64,000 nt of DNA from Zygnema cylindricum (lineage: Eukaryota; Streptophyta; Zygnematophyceae; Zygnematales; Zygnemataceae). The position numbers and the translations under genes were made by a program. A model generated the notes under the pieces. That model saw only the letters and a list, made by a program, of their open reading frames with translations, was not told the origin of the DNA and searched no databases. Location: assembly GCA_037447655.1 (NCBI GenBank), contig JBBHKE010002218.1, positions 35,783 to 99,782 of the forward strand. The letters run 5' to 3'. Positions 10,244 through 21,682 of this stretch are shown piece after piece (the first letter of the stretch is position 1; each line of letters starts with the position of its first letter).

Positions 10244-11435
10244 ATTTTCTCAAAATAACCACGGCTATTGGTCAGAGTTACATGTGAAGCAACAAAAGAA
10301 TGATGCAACAACAAAGGTAGATGCAAAGGGAGAGAAAAGAGTACCATTCTTGGAGTTAAATACGAGTATATATAGGAAGGGAAGGGAAGCTCTTGTGAAA
10401 AAAGGAGGGAAAACATTCGCCAAAGTTTGAAAATTCAAAATTTTAAATCAAATATTATGTTTGACAGTCAAATTTTTTGATTAGCGGGAAAGTTTTAAAA
10501 TTTGCGTCAGTTTTCAGCGCGGGAGTATGATAGTGGCGGACAATGGACGTTTTTCATGAAAGTGGCGTGGTAAAACACGACAGATCACTGAATGTACGCG
10601 TCTTTATTGGAAAGGCAGCGGGTAAGAGAAGGCGTGCTTTTCTGCATCGTTAAAATCCCATAATGTTTGCGTGGATAAAAATTTGGACACGTGTAATTTT
10701 GGGCGACCAATGACGTTACGTGATTGATCATTTGGTTGGTAAGTATGTACTTTTTGGTTCATTTTAGTGTTAACGTTTACTCTAATACAGGACAACATTG
10801 ACGTTAGTACTGGTCACACGTTTGAAAGACATACGAGGGAACACACGTATTACAATTAAGACACATATTAACATACTTAACTCTAATAAAACTACCCAAA
10901 GGTGACGTTATTAGAATACACAAGACATGGACGAACGGAACAACGTAATTGCGTCCAACTTACACGAAAAAACGGCGTGGCGTAATAGCCATTATGTGAA
11001 TATTAAACAAGAAAACACTGAAATTAAACTTTACGTTTCGCCGTTGAGCGTTGACACATAACTGCCGTAAATTAGGCTGACCGGTACGGATACTTTATTT
11101 GGCGACGTCGTACGTTTTTTAATATTTTGTACGGATACATATATTAATGTATGTAATCGTACGGAGAATATTCCATTTTTGTTGTTCCCAAATTAGCGTA
11201 AAACCCGAAATTAGCATAAACCTTTTTTTTTTTTAATTTTCAAAATCCTATTTAGCATCAATGGTTCTATATTTTCTTCAACACTATTTAAACTTTGACA
11301 CTAATAACGATTTGTGGTGTAACGATAAATAAAGTGCACAAAATAAGGTTTTTCCATTCCGTATCTCAAATTTCAGTACAGTGCATGTTTTTATGGGTTT
11401 TCTATTATTAAAAATAAGGCTTGCATAGCAAAAAG

Positions 11436-12196
11436 TAGTGTTGGGTATCGAGGACCAATTGCCGATATTCGATATATATCGAGTTTCAGGTACCTGATAT
11501 TCGATATATTGCTTCGATATGTCGAAAATGAAAATATCGCGATACGTCGCCAATATATCGAAGCATAAAAAAAAGAAAAAAAAATGTCAGGTCACCAAAG
11601 TCATGTGCCTTCGGACAAAGTGACCGTAAAATTTTTGCCGTAAAGAAATACGGTTTTGAAAGTCTCCAGAGTGAAGGAGATCTTTGAGGTACATTGACGC
11701 GTAACACTTGGAAGTACACGCACATAATACGCATGTACGGATTTCTATACGAAAATGGTCGGTTTTCAATTTTTTGACGATTTTAGAGATTTGATCTTCA
11801 ACTTACAAGGAACCACTCAAATCAAAACACGTATGTAAAAACTTGTTTACAGATGTTACGCGAAGTAACCGAGGCCTATGTAATACAAAAATTTGTTGTC
11901 CGTACTATTACAGAATTGGTTTTTTTTTTAGGTTACATTTTGCGGCGTCTACCTTTAAGACACGGAACGAAAATCACGTCGTACGTGGCGTATCAGACAA
12001 TATGTCTTTTTCGCTAAAATAACATATTATATAGAAATACAAAATATTAAATTTAAAAAATTCTATGCAGCGCGATATATATCGCGATGATTTATGTTGG
12101 TCTCGGTACGATATATCGAGGATTATGCTCGATCAATATTCGATATATCGAATATCGAAGTTATCGCGATATTAATCTACCCGATACCCAACGCTA
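11436..12196 (+). mobile_element. hAT-like element E1
   Basis: Termini TAGTGTTGGGTATCG and CGATACCCAACGCTA form imperfect inverted repeats. Subterminal regions are dense in ATATCGATAT-like palindromes. Three relatives lie at 49897, 58517 and 61672. No transposase is encoded, so it is non-autonomous. No clear target duplication is left here, suggesting age. Confidence 0.7.
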
Positions 12197-12547
12197 CAAA
12201 TTTCTTTTCTAGGTTCAAGGGTCGTACTTTACGGGCGTCGAATTAATGAATTACTGTTATTAATACTAGCAGCGATTCGCCGCGTTGTCGCATGCCGACA
12301 AAAAATAAATTCTTGGAAAGTGACAAAGACTCGCTTCCCTTTGGACCGACATAACCACTAGCTTATTGTACTTCACAGAACGTATAATGTTCGAATAATA
12401 CGTTTTGGCGGGCATGCAATTTTTTTTAGTATGCGTGTCATAGCGTTATCCTGCATCGCAAACCGTTTATGACTTTATGTAGGTGTCGTCATTAGCCCAT
12501 TCGGTACAATACTCTAACCACCATGTACACTCATATTATATATGTTG
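12197..12547. other. No gene seen
   Basis: Sequence between two transposons without a supported coding or RNA signal. Confidence 0.6.
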
Positions 12548-13111
12548 CATGGTTCAAAAGTATGTGTTTTTATGGTAGGCCTTTGGTAGGCGCACAAAAA
12601 TTGGCACAAAACTCGTGTAGAGTAAGCATACTGTATGTGTGCGCGTTGTGCACATTCCTGTACGAACGTACGAATCTGACGTATTATCATAGTACAGCGC
12701 ACGCAGCCGGACGAAATTTGTAAGCGAACTGACACGGCGTAGGATGACATTCCGCGGGAAAAAAAACCCAAGAAAAAGAAAAGCGGACGTAAGTCCTTTC
12801 GTAAGTCGTGTTATGGGCTTTTCATGTGATCTTCTTAGATCGCGACTTTGATCAGCGACCGTCCGATCCTCCAAATCCGACGGTTTAAATAAAAATTACC
12901 TTAAAACTCACGAAAAAATAAAAATTTGTCCAAATATTTTTCAATATTTAGACATGAAGTTTAATTCTCTATCGGTCGATGTGCAGCTCGGCCCTGTTAC
13001 GATTATTTTTCATTTTGCGACCAACACAATATGGGTCTTAAGGCCATATTGTGTGTTTTGCGTACAATATGCATATTGTATGGGCCTACTTTTACCTACT
13101 TTTGAACTATG
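12548..13111 (+). mobile_element. hAT-type MITE B1
   Basis: 564 bp, bounded by CATGGTTCAAAAGTA and CCTACTTTTGAACTATG and flanked by an exact 8-bp duplication, ATATGTTG (12540-12547 and 13112-13119). Related copies are at 26816, 48151 and 60914. The 8-bp duplication is that of the hAT superfamily. No transposase frame is visible. Confidence 0.85.
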
Positions 13112-13279
13112 ATATGTTGGCTCTAAATTCGTACGTATCGGTTACTGGTCTTGGATGCACAACGCTAACCTTATGTTGCACGCTAGAGTGTAATGTGCAC
13201 TTCGTACTATACGCGTTGTTTACGGCTTACTTCAAACCTTTTCTTGTTCGCACTAAAAACGGTACTGTACTGTACTGTA

Positions 13280-13827
13280 CACCGTCGATCGCTATTAGAG
13301 TATATCACGCCAATTCGGTGCCCTTTAAAAAAAAAAAACCCGAAATACAATCCATAATTCTATTTTTTCCATTATTTTAATTAGGCTTTTTTTCAATTAG
13401 CATTAATAATGGAAGTACAATGCGATGGAAATAGTGTGGCGTACGGACAGGATATTTCCGTACGAAATGGTACTTTTTGAATTACAAAGGCATAAAAAGA
13501 CACTTAACATTATTGCGCACACATGTGAATGTGCACAGGAAGAAAGAGATGCAAACTCGTTGACAAAAATCACGTTCTCATATGTTCGTCCGTCGACCGT
13601 GTGAACAGCGCGATGGCGTACGAATTTTCAGATTTTGTACGAATACACATATTACTGTAGACATTGAAAGGGCGAGTATTTATTATTAGGGACAACCCAA
13701 ATTACAGTTAGGGATTAATTAGTATATATATTTTTTTTTCAAAAATAAAAAGTTCCCGATTAGTGTGAATAACACTAATTGCTTTTTTACGCTCTTTATT
13801 CCTTTACTCTAATAGCGATTGACGGTG
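13280..13827 (+). mobile_element. CACCG MITE (TA-flanked)
   Basis: 548 bp with CACCGTCGATCGCTATTAGAG at the left and the inverse, ACTCTAATAGCGATTGACGGTG, at the right, flanked by TA on both sides. The TA duplication and termini place it with the pogo (Tc1/mariner) group. The left flank is a short TACTG repeat. Confidence 0.8.
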
Positions 13828-14060
13828 TAGTTAAACAACGTAAGGGGAGTCCGAGGGACGACACGTCTACATAAAAAACCGGATGTTGTTGGCAGGTGGT
13901 CGATAGACACTATTTGTCGTTTATCGATAAAGTTTGCAGGAGGATGCTACAGTACAGTATCCGTACGAGCTCATTTATTTTTCGTACGACGTCGAGAACA
14001 GTTTACCTGGAATCAGTTTCAATATGGCGTTTTGACGGTAAGAAAACGACAAATAAGCGG

Positions 14061-14366
14061 AAACGCAGGGAGGTGTGATTTGTTTACGGAGCACGTGCTC
14101 ATGGGATATTGCAAGTACTTTTTTGTCGTTAGCGCTGGTTTCGCAAGTGCGTTAACAAGCGAGAGAAAATCAAATATTGAAACTGGAAGTCTTAAATCGC
14201 TTGAATGGTAAAAGAAACGCAGGGAGGTGTGATTTGTTATACGGAGCAAGTGCTCCTGGGATATTGCAAGTACTGTTTTGTCGTTAGCGGTGGTTTCGCA
14301 AGTGCGTTAACAAGCGGGAGAAAATCAAATATTGAAACTGGAAGTCTTGAATCGCTTGAATGTTAA
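14061..14366 (+). repeat. 154-bp tandem duplication
   Basis: Two units, 14061-14214 and 14215-14366, both starting AAACGCAGGGAGGTGTGATT and ending near GGAAGTCTT(A/G)AATCGCTTGAATG. It occurs in family C copy 1; copies 2 and 3 have one unit. Confidence 0.85.
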
Positions 14367-15521
14367 GAACGGGGTTGACAACTCCGTACAAGGGTGTAAC
14401 TGTACGGACACGGAAGCTGGACGGTCAAGTGACGGAGAGTCCGAGGAAGATTCGATTCCCAGATGGACGACATTTACGAGGCAGGATCGAGGAGGAGAGA
14501 GGCGAGCTGGGAAGACGTCACAGGTCATTCCGTACGGATATCGACGTGTCATCCGAAAACGACAACAATGCAAAATGCGTTTTGCTTTTTGAACATTTGA
14601 TTTTTGGCGTTGCCGTGTTGGTACAGGTTAATAAAATTTTGAAAATTTTGTACGGACCACGGGAACGCTGTACCCTTTATGGCATTATCCAATTTTTTTG
14701 ACATAATTTTCGAGGTTTGGACAGTTGTGTTTAAACATGTGATGGTGTTCACATTACCTGGTGGAATAAATTCAACTAAAAATAGAGCTGGTTGAAATGA
14801 TCTGGTTCTGTGACGTCATTTTCACCCACGCATGCATTACACAAACAGACACTTCTGTCGTATCTTGCCGTACTTGAAAACGTCGTGACACTCTGACATC
14901 TCCACGTTTACGACTTTGAAAAAGCTTCCGGTCAAATGTCAAAGATTCCCACCTGATTGACTCGACTAAAGTACATGGGCCGTCAGCTCTTCGTCGTTTT
15001 CAACAGGTCAGGTTAAGGTCAGTGATGAGTCATCAATATTACCAAAATTCCGTGTAGCGAACCTTTATTGTCGGGAATTCCCTCCGTTTCCAGCTTGCTC
15101 CTAAAGAGACAAACTTGCTAGCTGTCGAGCAGTGGGAAGGATTTTTTGTAATTCATATTTTTGTCTTTTTGTGCGCAAGCTGAAAACACGTTGTCATTTT
15201 CGTTGAGCTGGTAGGGACGAGGCGGAAAGAATTAGGACTTGAATTCAAACAGCGACAGGTGGCCAGAAAGAGTTTGGTACAGCACAGTGCCGTACCATCT
15301 GCGGAATTTCACGGAAGATATCGAATCTAAAAAGGATGCCTCCTATTATATAAAAATACACGCGTCTACCAAAGAACACTTTCAGCTGTTGCCTATTTCC
15401 AGGTGGCACGCAGGATTTCGCGGTTTGGCACTTTGACCTCAACGCCACGTTAAATATTGTAAACGGAACGGACAATAAAATCAAACTCCAGAAAATCTCA
15501 CGAAAGAACAAAGGATGATCA

Positions 15522-16894
15522 TGTTGTTATTTGAGTATTTTCTAGGTCTGTTTTAGGAAAGAAAATGAGCAGAGGCAGTCTACCTCTGACTCCCTTCTCC
15601 AAGTCTCCAAGCCCCCACACTTGTTGTAGTCACTGAAGGCTGGATAGGGAGCTAGAGCTATGGCTGCCTAAGCTCTCCAGGGAGACAGCAGTAGACAAAG
15701 GAAGTTTTACTAAAATGGCATTTGTCGGACCCAGGATATGAACCTGGTCAAACAGAGAATAGCAGTTAGCTCTAACCGTTAAGTCTATGATTAGTGTTAA
15801 GAAAATATGGTTTGATAGATGTATATACAATCATACGTAGAGTTTTTCATTTAACTAGGTTAACGACATTTAGATATAGAACCAGTTGCGAAACAAATGG
15901 TACGGACGTTTTTTTCGACAGCCCAGATACAATTTGGATTTGAATCGACGGTCGTGGTGCGAGCCAGGATTCCGGAGTGGGCGACGTGGCATTTTCGGGC
16001 ACCGCCACTCCGGATGACACCTGGCAAGTTCTTACAGGACTGCGGGATCTTCGGAACGCGAGATGAGAAGTCTGGATGTGACAAATGTCTCATAATGGCG
16101 TTGGGTACATGGACCGTATAGAAGGTAGTCCGGCACCTATACTTTCTGTACGGTACAGTCATGTGATTGGTCCGTACCCTAACCGGTTCCATGTTGACAA
16201 TAATTTCAACGGTCAACACGGAATGACGACCCTTGAAATTTAACGATCAACAAAGATCCATTCGACAAGTCAAACTGACACGTGGCATCAATCCATTGGA
16301 TACCGGAGAAGAAAGGGACAGAACGGCGACGACTTTTTTGCCACGTGGCATGCCTATAGTGGTGCCGATTATATCCATACATAAAGTACGACGGCTACCG
16401 TACTTTGTATGTACATTATGTAGTGTGCTGCAATTTGATTGGTCTAGAGGGGTTGTGAGTAGGTTTTAGGACTTAGAATATTTTTGGTAGGTAGTTGCCT
16501 TTCCCAGAGAGCATCTTGTATAAAAAGGCAAACTTTGGCAAGCCATAATTATCAATTTACTTGATCATTTTCAGTGATTCTTTTTGCTGCGGACTCACGG
16601 GAGTCTACGCTACACAAGGGTGTAGTCGGTCAGAGTGTTTGCCTGCCACGGTGGGTGCATTTCTAAGGGAAAGTCAAAGTGGGGAATGTAATCCAAAAGT
16701 CATATTCTAACTTTGCATTATGTGGTGGAACTGAGCACACAAAAAGTCTTATTTCACAAGGGTGAAGCTGTAATGGGGTTCTGATTGTCAAAGGGTCAAT
16801 CATTTGGGTTTATATAAACTTGGAGTCGGCACTATCTTGATTAGCTTCTTTGGATCTGCGAATTCTGTGTGGCAATGGAGCCCATAGAATTTGA
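15522..16894 (+). repeat. Copia-family solo LTR
   Basis: 1373 bp flanked by an exact 5-bp duplication GATCA (15517-15521 and 16895-16899). It starts TGTTGTTATTTGAG and ends AGAATTTGA, close to the AATTGCA end of other family LTRs. Removing it and one GATCA restores collinearity with family C copy 2 near 29180. It carries the same U3 tRNA-like part. Solo LTRs come from recombination between the two LTRs of a full element. Confidence 0.85.
15718..15795 (-). other. tRNA-like Pol III promoter segment in solo LTR
   Basis: Best example of the three. On the minus strand a D-arm-like GACTTAACGGTTAGAGC is followed by CCAGG-TTCATAT-CCTGG, a perfect 5-bp T stem with a 7-base loop. Box B reads GGTTCATATCC. 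No acceptor stem is present. Confidence 0.65.
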
Positions 16895-17510
16895 GATCAC
16901 GTGTTACGACACGTGAATGACAACTCATTATGAGAGATAATATGACAATAAAAGGTACAAACCATCAGATAGCGCCTTAGCAAATCGACGTAAAAAAACC
17001 GCCAGTGGCTTCGATTTTTTCCATACTGTGGCAGTTTGAGGTATCAAAACGGCCCAAGCTCGCTTTCGAGTACTCTTTCTTTCGTGGAAATTCCTACACA
17101 CGTGCAAGATCCCACAGTCCAACAGTAACCAGAACCGGCGTACTACTAGCCGACAACGACAAAACAAGCCGACTTTCATGAATTTAAAAGACCAGATACA
17201 GACGAGATTGTCGTGCACTGTTTATCTGTTAAAAGAGCATCTCTAAAATTTCCAGCAGGCTGCAAACTGGACTCGACAAAAAGTTAAAAATTCATAAACG
17301 ACAGTTCACGCTCCGCCGTTTATATTTTACACTAGGAGGCTGGTAAATTTAGTAATTTTTCATCATACAGTCTTGTTTTCTAGCCGTGATGACCTATTCA
17401 TCAGATTACGGCACGCCTGGTTTTATTGTAACAATATACAACAGTGACATCATCGTTTAATGCCCCATTATTCGGAATGCCAAATATCGAATCATATCAA
17501 CGTGCATTGC

Positions 17511-18480
17511 TGTAACAGTAATAGCGGATCGAACTTGTTTATAAATGGGTATTTAGGTGTTATGATTATAGAGTACTAAAATTGGTAGACGTCCGCGAAA
17601 GAATCACGCTATTTGAAGTTATATTTTAAAAGTTGTAGCGATGGGTGTATTTAGGTGACAACGTGGGGTCTAAATAACAAGTGGGTATCATTGAAACGGG
17701 TTAAGTGTCAAATTAGTACCGAAATTACGCGCGTACATTTCATAAAGTTCTAATGAAACGTTTAGTATGCACGGTGCTTCGTTTCGTACAAATTTTAGTA
17801 CGAAAAGTCATTTTCACTTAAAGGAATTTCGTAGGAAGTTTCGCGTGCGAAATTTGTTACGCACGATCGTGCGAAGTCGCGTTTCGTTTGGCGCGCAATT
17901 TTGAACGTAAATGTTACGTAGTGAAACGTAACGTTTGATTGGTTAGTAAAGTGCTAAGTAGTTAGTAAGAGATTTCGCACGTTTTTGCATTGGTCAATCT
18001 GAGTCTTTGCTGATCAATGATTGGCCCAGGTAAAAGCCTGTTAAAACGGAGCGTTGACTCTGGCATGGCGAGTCCAAGGCGATGATGGATAAATAGTGAA
18101 GTGTAAGAGGAGAGTAGACATCTTTTCCTTTGGGAAAAGTTTGTGGAAATTCCGGCTGATCTTGGTCCTGAGCGATTAATACCAAATTGGAGAAAAAGGC
18201 ATTTTGCATTGAAATCTCTTACTAACTAAATAGTGTTTTAGTAGTTAAGAGATAGAATTATTAAGAGTGGAGGGTAGTGGAAAACACTTTAATAAGAAGG
18301 GTTGAGCCACGAGGGCAAGAGACCAAGCTAATGTTATGTGGACAGAAGCTTCTTCTAGTTTAAAGTTTATCCGTATGTGAGTGTTGTCCAATGTGGATGT
18401 GTATTTTCCAATGTGTGGAATGTGTGGTTGGGATTGTTTGTAGTAATGGGATTTTCTGAGAGGTAGAAGATCCTGTTACA
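17511..18480 (+). repeat. 5' LTR of Gypsy element
   Basis: 970 bp, TGTAACAG to CTGTTACA (8-bp inverted termini). A motif rich in TTTCGTACGAAACG occupies 17760-17950. A segment near 17988-18200 reads like a U3/R boundary region but no TATA box is certain. Confidence 0.95.
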
Positions 18481-18482
18481 TA

Positions 18483-18494
18483 TGGTATCAAAGC
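18483..18494 (+). promoter_or_regulatory. Primer-binding site, tRNA-iMet 3' end
   Basis: TGGTATCAAAGC starts two bases after the LTR. It matches 11 of 12 bases of the usual plant PBS TGGTATCAGAGC. This conventional priming contrasts with the internal type of the Copia family nearby. Confidence 0.85.
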
Positions 18495-19257
18495 TTTGGT
18501 TAGAAACCAGAGAGAAGTTTGCTCACCCGAAAATCGATTACCGTGACCGGTGAGGGTGCTCTAACCTGTGTCGGTAGAACCACAATGTGAAGTGGTAGGG
18601 GATTGGAGGGAAACTGAGTGATCACACAGCCAACGGCCGCTGGCTAGATGTGGGGCGTGCTCAGGTCCGAAGGACTAAGGCGTGGTGGGCAGTATAGCCA
18701 CCGCTGAAGCTCACTCAAATTACCTAGAGGCCAAACAAACTTGCCTTCTCCTAGCAATGATTCATGTGTAGAGGGAGGGCTTGAAGCCATGAAGGGTGAG
18801 GATGTGAGGATTATAGAACAAAAGATCCTGATAAAGTGGAAAATGGGGAATTTGCTGATGGTGGAGGAGGAAAGTTGAGCACTTTACTTCTTCAAGAGCA
18901 AACGAGTCTAGAAATGACTCAAAACTTTTCAAACCCGAAATTGTTACCTTGGATTGCTTTCAATTTTGCTGTTGCAAAATTTATGGTTAAATCTTATCTT
19001 TGAGAGCTTTCAATTTTGCTGTTGCAAAATTTGTGGGGAAATTCTTACTTTCTGTTGCAATGTGGGAAATTGAAAATTTGAATTTGTAATAACTTATTGT
19101 CAATGTCTTTTTAATTTCTCAGATCTTCATCTTTTCAAAGGATTTGTTAAGGAGAAGAAGCCTTGGAATTAAACAATCAGAGGAATTCAAATTTGCAGCA
19201 AATTTCTTTGGGAAATAATATTCTATCTTTCTTTTACTCAATTTCATTTTCGTGATA
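18495..19257 (+). other. Gypsy untranslated leader
   Basis: About 760 bp between the primer site and gag without a long frame. It contains a tandem duplication of GCTTTCAATTTTGCTGTTGC near 18956-19030. Confidence 0.6.
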
Positions 19258-20637
19258 ATGGCAAATTCTGCATGGAAACGTGAAATAGAAAATGCCTTGA
19301 ATGTTTTGAGGAAACGTACTGTAAAATTGGTAAAAATATTTAATAATCATTCTGCTGCTGTGGATGAACAAATTTCGGAATTGAAAAATGAATTGAAAAT
19401 TGTTAAAGAAAATGGAAATGTTTCAAATAAGAAATTGGACGAAATTATTAAAATAATTCAGATAAAAAATGATGTTAATGACCAAAAGGGTGAGAGTAGT
19501 AAAAAGAATGGTAGTTTTAGGGAGGATGATCATGATGGACCTAAGAAGATAAGAGATCTGAAATTTTCTATTAGTGAGGCACCATCGTTTGATGGTAAGA
19601 AGATTGATGAGTTGGATGCTTGGATTTTTCATATGGAGTATTATTTGGAATCTAGAAATTGTGATCGTGATGATTACACTTCTTTTGCTGTAGTTGTCTG
19701 AAAGGTGATGCTCAGATTTGGTATTACACTCAGAGAAGATCTAAATTGATTCCTGATAATGCTGATTGGGAAACTTTTAAAACCGCGATCAAATCGTGTT
19801 TCTTGTTAGTCACTTTTAAATACAGAATGGAAGAAAAGTGGTTGAACTGTAAGCAGACTGGATCTGTGAAGGATTATATTGTGGAATTTGACTCATCTAG
19901 TATTCATGTCATAGGTTTGACTGATGAAATGGCTAAGTTACATTTCTTAAACTATCTCAATCCTATACTGAAATCAGAACTAAAACATCAAAATTTTAAT
20001 AATTTGAAGGAATTACAAGATAAGTCATTGGAATTAGAGGACCAGTTGGGGTATAATCGGGAAACTCGATCACTCAGCGGTAATCTGAATGAATTATCAG
20101 AGTGTGATGAGGAAGAATTTGTTGAAGAGGGTCTGAATACTGGTTTGGTCAATAGGCAAAATATCTTCAATAGGCAAAATATCTTCAGGGGAAATCAGAG
20201 GGGTGGACAAAGTGTTAATGCAAAATATCTTCAGGGGAAATCAGAGGGGTGGACAAAGTGTTAATGCAGGAAACAAATTTAACAATAGAGGGGGATACAT
20301 TAAGAGTTCTAAACCGAGCATTAATACTCAGAAGTCCAACCTTACCATACCCACGTGCACTATTTGTCAGAAAAGGGGTCATAGAGCATTTGAGTGTGCA
20401 CAACTGAAAAAGATTCACTGTTATAACTGTGGAGAGGAGGGACATTTCAATAGAGAGTGCACAAAACCCAAAAAGAAAGTCACTTGTTTCAAATGCGGTG
20501 GTCTAGATCATTACGCTAAGGACTGTACAAATAAAGGTTCTCTCATAACAGTCGATATAAATAAAGGTCTCCAAGAGGATATTGTATTATACCTAGCTGA
20601 GCAGGAAGCCCAAGAGGTGGGAAACGGAAAGGACTAA
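19258..20637 (+). pseudogene. Gypsy gag, broken
   Basis: The start is taken as ATG 19258 (MANSAWKREIENALNVLRKR); an in-frame ATG at 19252 is an alternative. An N-terminal coiled-coil-like region rich in Glu, Lys and Asn precedes the capsid block (APSFDGKKIDELDAWIFHMEYYL, as in Gypsy gag). A frameshift lies near 19700. A 46-bp tandem duplication (20175-20220, 20221-20266) shifts the frame again. Three CX2CX4HX4C knuckles follow: CTICQKRGHRAFEC, CYNCGEEGHFNREC and CFKCGGLDHYAKDC (about 20356-20530). Confidence 0.9.
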
Positions 20638-20683
20638 CTGAAAGTCCTCAGTTGAGTCAACGAAATCTGTTAAGGAGTTAACT

Positions 20684-21682
20684 TTGGAGGGCAAATTAAT
20701 TAATGGAAAGGCTATGATAGTTGAATTTATTATGATTCTTGCCACACTGCATAGTTTGAAGAATCCTTCGGATGAAATTCTCAACAACAGACCTATGTTT
20801 GGACAGTTAAGTAATGAGGACACCAGACATAGTTTGATTAGATTCGAGTCTTTAGTGGGGGGAAAACCATTAAGAGTAATGGTCGATTCAGGTGCTACAC
20901 ATAATTTTATTTCGCATAAGTTTGTAGAGGAAAACAGAATTCCTACTGTCATAAGGGAAAAACCTTTACATGTTCAAGTGGCAAATGGTAATAAGTCCAC
21001 ATTAGACTTACAAACTGACACAATTGAAGTGGATATTCAGGGTCATAAAATGAAAGTTGTGTGTGAAATAATGAATTTAGGAAGTGAGGAACTAATTCTG
21101 GGAAAGCCTTGGTTAACAGAACATAATCCTCAAATTAATTGGGAAATTAACACCTTAAAAGTGAAGTCTGAAAACGGTTGGAAGGTTTTGCAAGCATTAT
21201 CTCCTAAGAAATTGCATAGGAATCATATAAATAACATAACCAGATTGGGAGTGGAAGGTTTGATATCTGCTAAACAATTTAAAAAGCACTTAAAAGATAA
21301 AACAAATCATGCTTTCTTGTTATTAGTAACTGAGACAGTTACTGATGAAAGGGGGGGAGAAAACACTAACATTGATGTCATCCCTAAATCACACACCACT
21401 AAAACTTTCAAAAAACTAAAATCTGATGTTGTAACTGACATTAATACATCTGATGTTGTTGTTAAAGATTTGATTTTTGAATTTCGAGATGTTTTTCCAA
21501 GTGATTTACCCTCAGGAAGGCCACCTTCCCGAGATATAGAACATGTTATTAACCTTGAACCTGGATGCAATCCTCCTGTCATAGGAATTTATAAGCACAG
21601 TTTCTTTGAGCAAGAGGAGTTAAAGAAACAGATCAAAGAACTCTTAGAGAAAGGACATATTCAGCCCAGCAAATCACCGTAG
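20684..21682 (+). pseudogene. Gypsy protease and start of reverse transcriptase
   Basis: A 332-codon open stretch. Aspartic protease: RVMVDSGATHNFISHKF (DSGA at about 20884-20895) and later LGKPWLTEHNPQINWE, a standard Gypsy pattern. The C-terminal 80 residues begin the reverse transcriptase (FRDVFPSDLPSGRPPSRDIEH). It ends at a TAG at 21680-21682, after which the frame continues as [20 protein letters not shown]. Confidence 0.9.

Larger units (their letters stand above)
9287..11319 (-). mobile_element. pogo-like transposon, 5' part, copy 1
   Basis: Read on the minus strand it begins at 11319 with TA-flanked CACCACAAATCGTTATTAG, a variant of the CACCG terminus. It is collinear with the first 1.9 kb of the element at 30343-37341: CCGTACAA and AACGTACG blocks, CGTAAAG, then TATCCACGCAAACATTA, the INWMI coding segment and the CGACGACA repeats near 9495. 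The copy is truncated where the Copia 3' LTR abuts it. Confidence 0.7.

Noticed and set aside
10009-10416. Minus-strand 135-codon frame and plus-strand 178-codon frame
   Set aside because: Both overlap the 9938-10243 frame that has a paralogue in the second pogo-like copy; neither has one.
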